A DNA stretch of 62,171 nt, from assembly GCA_910578885.1 (NCBI GenBank), contig CAJTSH010000023.1, positions 1 through 62,171 of the forward strand. Reading direction: 5' to 3'. How positions within the stretch are numbered: the first letter of the stretch is position 1; the number at the start of each line of letters is the position of its first letter. This DNA comes from an uncultured Lachnospiraceae bacterium. Lineage in GTDB: Bacteria > Bacillota > Clostridia > Lachnospirales > Lachnospiraceae. The notes below the pieces were generated by a model. That model did no database searches and was not told where the DNA came from. It worked only from the letters and a program-made list of their open reading frames with translations. Shown here piece by piece: positions 17,518 through 26,154 of this stretch. Position numbers and translations under genes: made by a program.

Positions 17518-17558
17518 TAAAAAGACGAAATACCTGTGCATACACAAATATTTCGTCT
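17518..17558 (-). terminator. Terminator of the ribosomal protein cluster
   Basis: On the minus strand AGACGAAATA and TATTTCGTCT form a 10-bp stem followed by five U residues, 27 bp after the rplQ stop. Confidence 0.88.
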
Positions 17559-17584
17559 CTTTCTATAGAATATACGGATTCCTA

Positions 17585-18121
17585 CTAAACCAACTCAATC
17601 AGAACTTCTAACGCACCGTCACCCTTACGCTGGCCAATCTTTACTATTCTTGTGTAACCACCGTTACGATCCACATACTTCGGTGCAATTTCATCAAATA
17701 ATTTTGCCGGTAAATCAACCTGCTTTGTATTTCTCTTTCTTCCTGCTGCTTCCGTCGGAACTTCCTTTACCGGATAGAGAACTTTTAACATCTCTCTTCT
17801 TGCATGAAGACGGGATGGCTTATCTTTCTTGATAGTCTTCTCTACTTCTTCGTATACAGTAACTTTCTTACCGTCTACTACTTCTTTGACTCTCTTACCG
17901 TCCTTGTCTTTCTTAGCAACTTTTGCTTTTACGGTAACTTCTTCGAAATTATCCTTCTCTCTGACAGCCATTGCAATCAAGCCTTCCGCAATCTTACGAA
18001 TCTCTTTTGCTTTTGCCTCTGTCGTAACAATCTTTCCCCTGTATAACAATGCTGTTACCTGATTTCTAAGTAATGCTTTTCTCTGAGAAGATGTTCTTCC
18101 TAATTTTCTATACTTTGCCAT
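17585..18121 (-). CDS. rplQ: 50S ribosomal protein L17, with internal insertion
   Basis: This 178-aa protein begins MAKYRKLGRTSSQRKALLRNQ as L17 does and ends with the conserved 'YVDRNGGYTRIVKIGQRKGDGA'. L17 is usually about 115-130 aa. The extra length is a Lys/Val/Glu-rich insert of about 50 residues (roughly 62-110, 'VKAKVAKKDKDGKRVKE...') between the two conserved halves. GGAGG before 18121 favours that ATG over an ATG 5 codons upstream. It is the last gene of the cluster; a terminator follows. Confidence 0.95.
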   Translation of the reverse strand: MAKYRKLGRTSSQRKALLRNQVTALLYRGKIVTTEAKAKEIRKIAEGLIAMAVREKDNFEEVTVKAKVAKKDKDGKRVKEVVDGKKVTVYEEVEKTIKKDKPSRLHARREMLKVLYPVKEVPTEAAGRKRNTKQVDLPAKLFDEIAPKYVDRNGGYTRIVKIGQRKGDGALEVLIELV

Positions 18122-18150
18122 TTTAATATCCTCCATTTGTGGTACATCCG

Positions 18151-18231
18151 GCCACGCTCTTTGGTCTTACTTACCGAATGTCTGTTTTCTGCCACTCCTG
18201 TGATAACACAGCCACGCTCTTTGGTCTTACT
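18151..18231. repeat. 20-bp direct repeat in the rpoA-rplQ gap
   Basis: GCCACGCTCTTTGGTCTTAC occurs identically at 18151-18170 and 18211-18230, 60 bp apart, with a CTGTG/CACAG hairpin between the copies. It lies in the 159-bp gap between rpoA and rplQ. Confidence 0.7.
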
Positions 18232-18280
18232 GACTCTGCTCCACCTTCCTGCGCCATTTCGCAGGGAGCTTATCTATGAA

Positions 18281-19240
18281 TTAATCCTCACACTGATTAA
18301 GCTGAAGACCTAATTCCTTTAATTTTGCAAGTACTTCTTCCAAAGACTTACGTCCAAGGTTACGTACTTTCATCATGTCTTCCGGTGTTCTGTTTGTCAA
18401 CTCTTCTACAGTGTTGATGCCTGCTCTTTTCAAACAGTTATAAGAACGAACGGACAACTCAAGCTCATCAATATTCATCTCAAGAACTTTTTCTTTCGCA
18501 TTATCTTCCTTCTCAATCATGATTTCTGCTGTTTTTGCATTTTCAGAAAGATCAATGAAAAGGTTCAAATGCTCACTGAGAACCTTTGCTGCCAAGCTTA
18601 CCGCCTCATCCGGAGCAAGTGTTCCATTCGTGAAAACATTCAATGTGAGTTTATCATAATCCGTAATCTGACCAACACGGGTATTCTCAATTGTAAGGTT
18701 GACACGCTCAACTGGCGTATATATAGAATCTACTGCAATTACACCAATCGGAAGATCCGGATTCTTGTTCTTGTCTGCGCTTACATAGCCTCTTCCCTTT
18801 GTAATAGTCAGCTCCATGTAAAGTTTGGAATCAACGCCGCCATTCAAATGTGCGATTACTAATTCTGGATTTAAAATCTCAATGTCCTGATCCACCTGAA
18901 TATCTGCTGCGGTCACAACGCCTTCACCAGAAAATTCAATGTATGCGATCTTGGATTCATTGGTACTGCTGTTATTTCTGATAGCAAGATTCTTGATGTT
19001 CATGATAATCTCAGTTACATCTTCTTTTACACCCGGGATTGAACTGAATTCGTGTAAAACACCGTCAATTTTTACCTGGCTGACTGCTGCTCCCGGCAAC
19101 GAAGAAAGCATGATTCTTCTTAGGGAGTTACCAAGAGTCGTACCATATCCTCTTTCGAGTGGTTCAACAACAAATCTGCCATATCTTTTGTCGTCTGAAA
19201 TCTCAGAAATTTCAATTCTTGGTTTTTCAAAATCGAACAA
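18281..19240 (-). CDS. rpoA: RNA polymerase alpha subunit, TTG start
   Basis: This 319-aa protein has the alpha N-terminal dimerisation domain ('PLERGYGTTLGNSLRRIMLSSLPGAAV') and the alpha C-terminal DNA-binding domain ('LELSVRSYNCLKRAGINTVEEL...VRNLGRKSLEEV'). The open frame extends upstream into tandem repeats, but alpha normally begins 'MFDFEKP'. Here 'FDFEKPRIEI' is preceded by TTG at 19238-19240 with GGAGGGAC 9 nt upstream, so a TTG start is the best reading. It is essential for polymerase assembly and sits between rpsD and rplQ, as in most bacteria. Confidence 0.95.
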   Translation of the reverse strand: MFDFEKPRIEISEISDDKRYGRFVVEPLERGYGTTLGNSLRRIMLSSLPGAAVSQVKIDGVLHEFSSIPGVKEDVTEIIMNIKNLAIRNNSSTNESKIAYIEFSGEGVVTAADIQVDQDIEILNPELVIAHLNGGVDSKLYMELTITKGRGYVSADKNKNPDLPIGVIAVDSIYTPVERVNLTIENTRVGQITDYDKLTLNVFTNGTLAPDEAVSLAAKVLSEHLNLFIDLSENAKTAEIMIEKEDNAKEKVLEMNIDELELSVRSYNCLKRAGINTVEELTNRTPEDMMKVRNLGRKSLEEVLAKLKELGLQLNQCED

Positions 19241-19280
19241 TACAAAGTCCCTCCTTTTCGGGTAATATGCCTGTATGCTA

Positions 19281-19436
19281 CGGACTCTCCGAAAGCAGAG
19301 CTTCCGGAGACCTGACCATGCGATGGTCTTTGGCACCGTACGCGGACTCTCCGAAAGCAGAGCTTCCGGAGGTACATGACCATGCGATGGTCTTTGGCAC
19401 CGTACGCGGACTCTCCGAAAGCAAAGCTTCCGGAGG
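19281..19436. repeat. Tandem repeat of hairpin units between rpsD and rpoA
   Basis: Two and a half copies of a 62-64-bp unit start at 19281, 19343 and 19407. On the minus strand each unit has a stem CTCCGGAAGC/GCTTTCGGAG with a 3-nt loop and a second palindrome GACCAT-GCG-ATGGTC. The units are nearly identical to one another. They sit between a terminator-like hairpin after rpsD and the rpoA ribosome binding site, where they would form serial hairpins in the rpoA leader. Confidence 0.85.
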
Positions 19437-19451
19437 CGCGTTGCGCCTTCA

Positions 19452-19506
19452 AAAAGAAGCAGGTATAGCTTCTAATGCAAGCATATACGCTATGCCTGCT
19501 TCTTTT
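19452..19506 (-). terminator. Terminator-like hairpin after rpsD
   Basis: AAAAGAAGCAGGTATAGC (19452-19469) pairs with GCTATGCCTGCTTCTTTT (19489-19506) with one mismatch. On the minus strand the stem is followed by a U-rich end. It could terminate or attenuate transcription between rpsD and rpoA. Confidence 0.7.
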
Positions 19507-19526
19507 CTCAGTCCGCTGAATCGCGA

Positions 19527-20120
19527 CTATTTCGAGTACAACTCGACGATAAGCATTTCGTCTACTGGTACATCAATAACCTCTCTGGAAGGCAACTCTT
19601 TTACAACACCCTGTAATTTCTCGGTATCAACATCAAGCCACTCAGGAACTAATCTTCCGCCAGTTACTTCCATGATATCTTTCATTCTCTGGATGTTTTT
19701 GTGTTTTTCGTTGATTTCAATTACATCCCCTGCTTTTACTAAGTAAGATGGGATGTTTACCAGCTTGCCATTTACGGTAACAAACTTGTGGTCAACAACC
19801 TGTCTTGCTTCTCTTCTGGTTCTTGCAAAACCTAAACGGAAGATAACATTGTCCAATCTGGACTCTAAAATCGTCATGAGGTTCGAACCTGTCATACCTC
19901 TCATACGGTCTGCTTTCTCATAATAATTACGGAAAGGTTTCTCTAAAACTCCGTAAATGAATTTTGCTTTCTGTTTCTCTCTAAGCTGAAGTCCGTACTC
20001 GGACACCTTCTTATTTGCTCTTTTTAATTCTCTGTTAGACTTCTTGTCATATCCCAAATAGCTTGGCTCTAAACCAAGAGATCTACATCTTTTTAAAACA
20101 GGAACTTTATTAACTGCCAT
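19527..20120 (-). CDS. rpsD: 30S ribosomal protein S4
   Basis: This 197-aa protein is a zinc-free S4: the N-terminus ('MAVNKVPVLKRCRSLGLEPSYLGY') has only one Cys instead of the four-Cys zinc site. The S4 RNA-binding domain is seen at about 87-150 ('SRLDNVIFRLGFARTRREARQVVDHKFVTVNGK'). S4 starts 30S assembly by binding 16S rRNA. It is located between rpsK and rpoA as in the classical alpha operon. Confidence 0.97.
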   Translation of the reverse strand: MAVNKVPVLKRCRSLGLEPSYLGYDKKSNRELKRANKKVSEYGLQLREKQKAKFIYGVLEKPFRNYYEKADRMRGMTGSNLMTILESRLDNVIFRLGFARTRREARQVVDHKFVTVNGKLVNIPSYLVKAGDVIEINEKHKNIQRMKDIMEVTGGRLVPEWLDVDTEKLQGVVKELPSREVIDVPVDEMLIVELYSK

Positions 20121-20138
20121 CTTAGCTTACCCTCCTAA

Positions 20139-20534
20139 TTAGACTCTTCTGCGTTTTGGTGGACGACATCCATTATGAGGTACTGGCGTCACGTCTCTGA
20201 TGGAAACTACTTCCAGACCACATGCGGAAAGTGCACGAATTGCTGCTTCTCTTCCTGAACCTGGTCCCTTTACCATAACGTCTACTGTTTTTAATCCATG
20301 TACAAGAGCTGCCTTCGTAGCAGTTTCAGCCGCCATCTGTGCAGCATAAGGAGTAGATTTCTTTGAACCTCTAAATCCAAGACCGCCGGCACTTGCCCAC
20401 GATAAAGCGTTACCCTGAGCATCTGTCAGTGTTACAATTGTATTGTTAAAAGATGACTGAATATGTGCCTGTCCATGTTCAACGTTTTTCTTAACACGCT
20501 TTTTGGTCACTTTTTTGGTAACTTTATTAGCCAT
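20139..20534 (-). CDS. rpsK: 30S ribosomal protein S11
   Basis: This 131-aa protein has the S11 signature 'AHIQSSFNNTIVTLTDAQGNALSWASAGGLGFRGSKKSTPYAAQ' and the C-terminal 'PHNGCRPPKRRRV'. It forms part of the 30S platform at the mRNA exit. It is separated from rpsM by 231 bp that hold a structured repeat element, which is unusual because these two genes are normally close together. Confidence 0.97.
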   Translation of the reverse strand: MANKVTKKVTKKRVKKNVEHGQAHIQSSFNNTIVTLTDAQGNALSWASAGGLGFRGSKKSTPYAAQMAAETATKAALVHGLKTVDVMVKGPGSGREAAIRALSACGLEVVSIRDVTPVPHNGCRPPKRRRV

Positions 20535-20602
20535 ATCTAAACTAACCTACTTTCTATACTATTTTAATTGTGCCAATATATTACTGGCTGAGAACTTTTA
20601 TA

Positions 20603-20765
20603 AGGAAGTTCTGTTCGCTAACCTCAGTCTGCGCCAAAAACGGGCTTGACTTCGCCAATCTCCCAGAACGCCCTCGCAACTATACCATTGACCATTAGCA
20701 GCTCAATGGTCTTAAGCTCTGACTTCGCCAAATTCAGGCTCGTCAATCACTAAGTTGCTTTCGGG
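20603..20765 (-). repeat. Structured intergenic element, copy 1 (two hairpin modules)
   Basis: Begins at the rpsM stop codon (CCCGAAAGCAACTTAGTGA) and holds two hairpin modules. Each has a 4-bp stem enclosing exactly 18 nt of conserved sequence: TGAC/GTCA (plus strand 20720-20723/20742-20745) and AGTC/GACT (20626-20629/20648-20651). Their interiors on the minus strand are GAGCCTGAATTTGGCGAA and AAGCCCGTTTTTGGCGCA. GTTCTG/CAGAAC (20664-20669/20608-20613) closes the second module. A separate GACCATT/AATGGTC hairpin lies between the modules. A related element is at 33205-33335. Confidence 0.8.
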
Positions 20766-21134
20766 CTACTTTTTCTTATTCGCAACAGTTCTCTTCGGTC
20801 CTTTTCTTGTTCTTGCGTTGGTCTTTGTCTTCTGACCACGAACAGGAAGTCCTTTTCTGTGACGGATTCCGCGATAGCAGCCGATTTCCTGTAATCTCTT
20901 GATATTCAGAGCAATCTCACGTCTCAAATCACCCTCTACAGTCTGAGTCTCATCAATAACAGCGCTGATTCTCTTTACCTCATCGTCTGTTAAATCTCTG
21001 ACACGGGTATCCGGGTTAACATTTGCTTCTTTCAAAATGCGATTGGAACTTACTCTGCCGATTCCGTAGATATAAGTCAGGCCAATCTCAACACGTTTTT
21101 CTCTTGGTAAATCTACACCTGCGATACGAGCCAT
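20766..21134 (-). CDS. rpsM: 30S ribosomal protein S13
   Basis: This 122-aa protein begins MARIAGVDLPREKRVEIGLTYIYGIG and ends in the basic tail 'GQKTKTNARTRKGPKRTVANKKK', as expected for S13. It contacts the 50S subunit and the P-site tRNA. A good GGAGGTG site precedes it. Upstream is a 328-bp gap to rpmJ; downstream the repeat element begins at the stop codon. Confidence 0.97.
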   Translation of the reverse strand: MARIAGVDLPREKRVEIGLTYIYGIGRVSSNRILKEANVNPDTRVRDLTDDEVKRISAVIDETQTVEGDLRREIALNIKRLQEIGCYRGIRHRKGLPVRGQKTKTNARTRKGPKRTVANKKK

Positions 21135-21462
21135 GTGTGTTTACACCTCCATAAAATTTTAATCATGATTGCATAAAGAAGTAAGTGATACAGCTACGGC
21201 TAACCGTCCTGAAATGTGTGTATGCATTCACTTCTTTGCAAGTTCGCCGCCGATTCCAGCGACACAACATCTTACAAATATTTCAACTCTGCAAGTTGAA
21301 CTGACACTATCCTCTTGGGGATAATATCTGCATACCCCCGGTATGTGGGGTAACGTAGAACTGCATAGATCATTTACGCAGTATAAAGTATAATCCTATG
21401 AACAACACCGATAAATGGTGCTGCAGCCGCCATATTCTATACTTTGCTCACAGACAACAGAA
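21135..21462 (-). other. 328-bp structured gap between rpmJ and rpsM
   Basis: No open frame of note. Several hairpins can be drawn: AAAGAAGTAAGTGA with the ATTCACTTCTTT block near 21225, TTCAAC..GTTGAA near 21280-21300, and CCCC..GGGG near 21335-21352. No known riboswitch or r-protein leader is recognised. Confidence 0.5.
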
Positions 21463-21576
21463 TTAACCCTGTCTCTGTTTGTGCTTCGGGTTCTCACAGA
21501 TTACTCTGATGCTTCCCTTTCTTTTAATCACTTTGCACTTCTCGCAAATAGGTTTAACTGATGATCTTACCTTCAC
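21463..21576 (-). CDS. rpmJ: 50S ribosomal protein L36, GTG start
   Basis: This 37-aa protein has the zinc ligands C-x2-C...C...H: 'MKVRSSVKPICEKCKVIKRKG' then 'IRVICENPKHKQRQG'. The start codon is GTG at 21574-21576 with GGAGG just upstream. It is too short to be called by length alone, but the sequence is unmistakable. It is the first gene of the downstream unit (rpmJ-rpsM-rpsK-rpsD-rpoA-rplQ), with its own promoter, because the link to infA is broken by the sbcDC/DUF1016 insertion. Confidence 0.96.
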   Translation of the reverse strand: MKVRSSVKPICEKCKVIKRKGSIRVICENPKHKQRQG

Positions 21577-21644
21577 AGTAAATCCTCCTTTCTTTCTGCG
21601 AATATACGCAAATTTCTGGACTTTTCCAAAAGCGTCCAATTAGC

Positions 21645-21673
21645 ATTGTAACATACACTTTTCTAAAAAGCAA
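21645..21673 (-). promoter_or_regulatory. Promoter of rpmJ-rpsM-rpsK-rpsD-rpoA-rplQ
   Basis: Minus strand: TTGCTT (21668-21673) and TACAAT (21645-21650) with a 17-bp spacer, about 70 bp before the rpmJ start. Confidence 0.75.
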
Positions 21674-21719
21674 CTTGTTTTTAAAGATTTTCAGCTATGA
21701 AGAATAAAATTATTACCAT

Positions 21720-22754
21720 TCACAGCTCGACATGAGTATCACCACCAATATTTTCTTCTTGCTTACCAGCTTCCAATGCCTGATATTCTTGATTTAACTC
21801 TCTCAATAATTCCTCTTCGCTTGGCAAGTATAATTTATATTTTGAAGCAAAAATATGTGTTTCATTTTCTGGCAAAGTATATTTAACTACAGATTCACTT
21901 TTATCCGCACATAATACAATACCAATCGGTGGATTATCTCCTTCATTCATAAGCTCTCGTTCATAATAATGAACATACATCTGCATTTGTCCCAAATCCT
22001 GATGCGTTAAATCTCCAACTTTCAAATCAATCAAGACGAAACATTTTAAGATATAATTATAAAATACAAGGTCAATTCTAAAATGGCGTCCATCGAACGT
22101 TATTCTTTTCTGTCTTGCGACAAATGAAAATCCTCTGCCAAGTTCCAAAAGAAATTTTTGCAAATGTGTAATCAACGCTTGCTCTAAATCACTTTCGTAA
22201 AAATCATCATTAGGTGTCAACCCAAGAAATTCTAACACATATGGGTCTCGAATAACATCTTCCGGTTTCTTCGCCGGCTCCAGTGTCTGAATTTCCGCTG
22301 CGACTTGTTCTTTATTTTTACTGGATAATAATCTTTCATAGAAGAAGGAATTTATCTGACGCTCAAGTTGTCTGGTACTCCATTGAGATTTTACAGCCTC
22401 TTGTGTATAAAATTCTCGTGCATTTTCATTCTCTACCCGCATCAAAAATCGATAATGTGTCCAACTCAATTCGCTACGCAGTGCGTAGCTATTTGGAAAC
22501 GTCAAGTAAAACTGCCGCATATTTTTCAAATTGGCAACAGTAAATCCCTTCCCAAAATCCTGCGTCATTTGCTTTGATAATTCTTTCAATAAACCTGTCC
22601 CATACTCTGCCTTTTCATTACCACCCTGTTCTTCAATGATTGATTTCCCTATATTCCAATAGGCTTCAACCATTGCAAAATTAGCTGTTTGATAGACTTT
22701 ATTTCTTGCCGAAATTAAAATTTCTTTGATTTCATTATAAAAAGATGCGTTCAT
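21720..22754 (-). CDS. PD-(D/E)xK nuclease, DUF1016 / YhcG family
   Basis: This 344-aa protein has an N-terminal DUF1016 region ('EAYWNIGKSIIEEQGG', 'FTVANLKNMRQFYLTFPN', 'LSWTHYRFLMRVENENAREFY', 'QWSTRQLERQINSFFYERLL'). A C-terminal nuclease domain follows with 'FRIDLVFYNYILKCFVLIDLKVG', giving the D...D-x-K active site. The family is widespread, often on mobile or defence islands, and its target is not settled. The gene lies between sbcC and rpmJ inside the ribosomal cluster. Base composition is more AT-rich than the ribosomal genes, which fits acquisition by transfer. Confidence 0.88.
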   Translation of the reverse strand: MNASFYNEIKEILISARNKVYQTANFAMVEAYWNIGKSIIEEQGGNEKAEYGTGLLKELSKQMTQDFGKGFTVANLKNMRQFYLTFPNSYALRSELSWTHYRFLMRVENENAREFYTQEAVKSQWSTRQLERQINSFFYERLLSSKNKEQVAAEIQTLEPAKKPEDVIRDPYVLEFLGLTPNDDFYESDLEQALITHLQKFLLELGRGFSFVARQKRITFDGRHFRIDLVFYNYILKCFVLIDLKVGDLTHQDLGQMQMYVHYYERELMNEGDNPPIGIVLCADKSESVVKYTLPENETHIFASKYKLYLPSEEELLRELNQEYQALEAGKQEENIGGDTHVEL

Positions 22755-22956
22755 CTTACAAAACCATCCCTTTCACTTACAAATTATTTATTAACCCTTC
22801 TTATGAATTAGCAAGGAATATATTCTCTGTGAAAACGGTCCCTTAATAGACAAATATTGCTTTAATTACATCTGAAAGCTGATAATTTCCAATTCCCCGT
22901 CCGCAGACAGCCTCGGGTAATCCCTTCCACAGCCTTCCTCAAAACCTTTTCAAACA

Positions 22957-25900
22957 TCAACTATTCTGCCACCTGACATGGCTTCCGCTTTCATCCCTTC
23001 TGACAATCAACTGATCTTCTATTTCCTGTTTTAACTCCGTCACATGGGAAATAATACCTATCAGCTTAGATCCTCCCGCCATCTGTTGCAATACCTTCAC
23101 AGCCTGATTTCTGGAATGATTATCAAGTGAACCGAATCCCTCGTCAATAAACATAACATCCAAATTGATTGCGGCAGAGTGTTCCTGAATCTGATCTGCC
23201 ATTCCAAGCGCCAGTGACAAAGCTGCCATAAAAGATTCACCGCCAGAAAGTGTCCGAACTTCTCTTTCTTTTCCTGTCACGGTAGAATAAACCATTAAAT
23301 CAAGCCCATGATTTCTTCCCTCACCAGCTTTGTCAATATCATACATGCGGAGTTCAAATTGTCCGGCTGACATGTCCAGAAAACGGCTGTTTGCTGCATA
23401 TAAAATCTTTTCCAGATAATAGCGCTGCACAAATGTTTCAATATCCATGCGTGCACCTGTGACTTTTCCTGCAAGAAGGTTATATAACCTATTCATTCTA
23501 TCAAATTCTTCCATAATCCTGCCTCGCTCTTCCATTTTAGGAGCCAGCGCATGGTAAGCACTGTGATTAGCCTTATAATCTTCTTTATACTTTTCCCAAA
23601 TACATTGTGTATTTGCAAGCTCCTGTTCTGATTCACTCTTCGCTTTTTCAAGTTCTTCAAGATGTGGCCGTTCTTGACCTCCAATTGCTTTTTTCGTAGA
23701 AATACAGGCGCTGTCTGCAGCCGCTTTTTTCTTATTATACACATCTATTTTCGATTGAATGTCCGCTATTTCTGTTTTTCGGTGCTTTTCTGTCAAATCT
23801 TTCCATTCAAACTCTGATATATCGTTTTCTTCCATGATTTTATGATATGCAGCTTCATGCATTTTTTGTTTCTTTGTCTGCTCTACAATATCTTCTTTAT
23901 ATTGTTCAAGTGATTTTTCTGCCTGATCTTTCTCCTGCTTCGCTTTCTTTGCATTTCTATTTGCAAACGTATATTCTTTATCTTTCTCTTCTTTGGCTTT
24001 CGTTGCAGACATAAGCACAGCATTTGCTTCTTCTACCGTCGAATAATCTTTAGATAATTCCAGACTTTCCAGATTTGCCCGGCTTTCAGCAAGCACTTCT
24101 TTTGCTTCTACTGCTTTCTCTGACGCCCGATCTACTTCTGCGTTTAATTCACTCTTTCTTTCATCCACGCTGCGCAGAGATTTCTGCACATTTGCCAGCG
24201 TTTTTGCATCTTTTTTAAGCTGTATTCCCTCTGATCGGATTTCTTCTTTCCACTTATCTAATAATTCATCTGCTAATTTCACGTTAAATTCTTCCGGTAC
24301 ATCCTGAATATTATTTGACATATGTTTATGAAGTTTGTCCATGATTTCCTTAAAATTATTTTCTTTCTCTTTCAGCAATTCTATATTTGTGCATGCTACC
24401 TTTGATTTCTCTTCCTGTTCCTCCCGGAGCACTCCAACCTCTTCACGTAACTCGTCAATTACTTCACGCGTCAAGTCCTGATGTTCTTCTGACAATTCAC
24501 AGGGATGCGGATGTTCCATAGAACCACAAACAGGACATGGTTTCCCTTCTTTCAATTCTTCCTTTGCAAGAAATCCGGCTTGCGCATCAAGAAAGGATGT
24601 TCTTCTGACAATATACACTTCATTTTTCTCTGTAAATGCTTCGCGCGCTTTCTCGTATTCTGTCTTTGCCTTTTCTGCTTTCTTACGTTGACTTTCTACA
24701 TCTTGTTTCGCTGTTTTGACAGAATTAACCTCGTCCGTCATGTCATCCGCTTCCCGGCTCCTGACCTTCCAAAGCGCTAAACATTTATCGGCTTCCGCTA
24801 ATTTTTCAGACTGTTCCCGCCATTTCTGTTCCTGCACTTCCAATACCGTCAGTTTCTTCTTTGCAGCCGCATATGCGGACTCACTTTGTTTACATGCTTC
24901 TTCTTTCTTCTTAAAATCTGTCTTTGCTGTCTCTATTCTCTTTAGAGTTTCTAAGGCAGCCTTTACGCGCTCGGATACTTTCGCAAATTTTTGCAGTTCT
25001 GCCTCCTGCTGTTTTTTGGCTTCTGCTTCCCATTTTGACGATTCCTCAAATGACTTTTGCAATTTAGGAAGCTTTTCCTCCAAATCAGCAATTTTCTGCC
25101 TTGTATCCGCAACCGTTTTCTTTATGTCATCATATCCTTGGAAAACTGCATAAATTTCATATGCAGCCTCAATTTGTACCTTCAATCTGCGCGCTTCCTG
25201 CATGTCTTTTTCTGATACTGAACACTCTACCTGATCTTTTTCCGCTTCTTCCAACTGCTTAAAAAGTTCCAATAGGTGACCGGCATTGACATATGCATCT
25301 CTTTTTGTATCACGAATCTTTTTTACATCTTCATATTTTTTTTGCGCCGCATCTTTCTTTTCTCTTAATGCTTCCACCACAATCTTTAATTCTTCCAACA
25401 ACTCTTCCATATCCGTAACAGACACTTTATCCGAACGAATAATCTTTTCCTTTTGTTCCGACAATAATTCCGTTCTATCATAATTGTTTGGAACAACAAT
25501 ATGACCTGCTTCTGTCTGGTAAGAAGTACGGATTTGCGCAATTTCCGTCCATTTTTCTTTACGTCGTCTTTCCAACTCATTTACAATTTTCGGAAATAGT
25601 TCTGTGTTAAACAACTTTCGGAAAATCACTTTTCTATCATCGGTCTTTGCACGAAGTATCTCCATAAATTCACCTTGTGCAATCATTGCAATCTGCATGA
25701 ATTGTCCTTTTGTCAGACCAACAATCTCTTCTATTTTTTTATCAGTCTCTTTCTGCGGATACTCACTGCCATCTGGCATTCTCAGGGATACCGTTTCACT
25801 TTTTTCTGTATACCCGCTCTTCCTTTTTAAAGGTTCCATATGTCTTGGAATGCGACGAACCGTATAGATTCCGCATTCTTCTCCTCTTTTTTCGGAAAAT

Positions 25901-26148
25901 GTCAATTCCACATATGGTTTCGTATCATATCCCACAAACTGACTCTGCAATTCCATTCCATCTTTTTTATTATTAATAGAACTTGCTTCCCCATAAAGCG
26001 CAAATACAATCGCATCAAAAATCGTTGTTTTTCCCGCACCGGTGTCGCCTGAAATCAAAAACAAATTCTGGCTTGTCTGAGTAAAATCAATTGTTGTCTT
26101 TTCTCCATAAGAACCAAATGATTGCATCTCTAATTTTATTGGCCGCAT
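22957..26148 (-). CDS. sbcC: Exonuclease SbcCD subunit C
   Basis: This 1063-aa SMC-like ATPase has Walker A 'GDTGAGKTT' near residues 34-42. Long coiled coils flank the zinc hook 'CPVC' (in 'EGKPCPVCGSMEHPHPCE', about residue 535). The signature is 'RTLSGGESFMAALSLA' and the Walker B 'LDVMFIDEGFGSLD'. With SbcD it cleaves DNA hairpins and protein-blocked ends. It starts 6 bp after the sbcD stop, so the two are cotranscribed. Confidence 0.96.
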   Translation of the reverse strand: MRPIKLEMQSFGSYGEKTTIDFTQTSQNLFLISGDTGAGKTTIFDAIVFALYGEASSINNKKDGMELQSQFVGYDTKPYVELTFSEKRGEECGIYTVRRIPRHMEPLKRKSGYTEKSETVSLRMPDGSEYPQKETDKKIEEIVGLTKGQFMQIAMIAQGEFMEILRAKTDDRKVIFRKLFNTELFPKIVNELERRRKEKWTEIAQIRTSYQTEAGHIVVPNNYDRTELLSEQKEKIIRSDKVSVTDMEELLEELKIVVEALREKKDAAQKKYEDVKKIRDTKRDAYVNAGHLLELFKQLEEAEKDQVECSVSEKDMQEARRLKVQIEAAYEIYAVFQGYDDIKKTVADTRQKIADLEEKLPKLQKSFEESSKWEAEAKKQQEAELQKFAKVSERVKAALETLKRIETAKTDFKKKEEACKQSESAYAAAKKKLTVLEVQEQKWREQSEKLAEADKCLALWKVRSREADDMTDEVNSVKTAKQDVESQRKKAEKAKTEYEKAREAFTEKNEVYIVRRTSFLDAQAGFLAKEELKEGKPCPVCGSMEHPHPCELSEEHQDLTREVIDELREEVGVLREEQEEKSKVACTNIELLKEKENNFKEIMDKLHKHMSNNIQDVPEEFNVKLADELLDKWKEEIRSEGIQLKKDAKTLANVQKSLRSVDERKSELNAEVDRASEKAVEAKEVLAESRANLESLELSKDYSTVEEANAVLMSATKAKEEKDKEYTFANRNAKKAKQEKDQAEKSLEQYKEDIVEQTKKQKMHEAAYHKIMEENDISEFEWKDLTEKHRKTEIADIQSKIDVYNKKKAAADSACISTKKAIGGQERPHLEELEKAKSESEQELANTQCIWEKYKEDYKANHSAYHALAPKMEERGRIMEEFDRMNRLYNLLAGKVTGARMDIETFVQRYYLEKILYAANSRFLDMSAGQFELRMYDIDKAGEGRNHGLDLMVYSTVTGKEREVRTLSGGESFMAALSLALGMADQIQEHSAAINLDVMFIDEGFGSLDNHSRNQAVKVLQQMAGGSKLIGIISHVTELKQEIEDQLIVRRDESGSHVRWQNS

Positions 26149-26154
26149 CCTGTA

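Noticed and set aside
18281..19336. N-terminally extended RNA polymerase alpha subunit
   Set aside because: The extra 32 residues are translated tandem repeat; the conserved FDFEKP start and the Shine-Dalgarno sequence place the start at TTG 19240.
19281..19436. Possible CRISPR array
   Set aside because: Units are contiguous 62-64-bp repeats without unique spacers, and no cas genes are in the window.
22800..22956. Protein-like short frame after sbcC ('DYPRLSADGELEIISF')
   Set aside because: About 25 codons, no start codon, stop just upstream; too little to call even a pseudogene.
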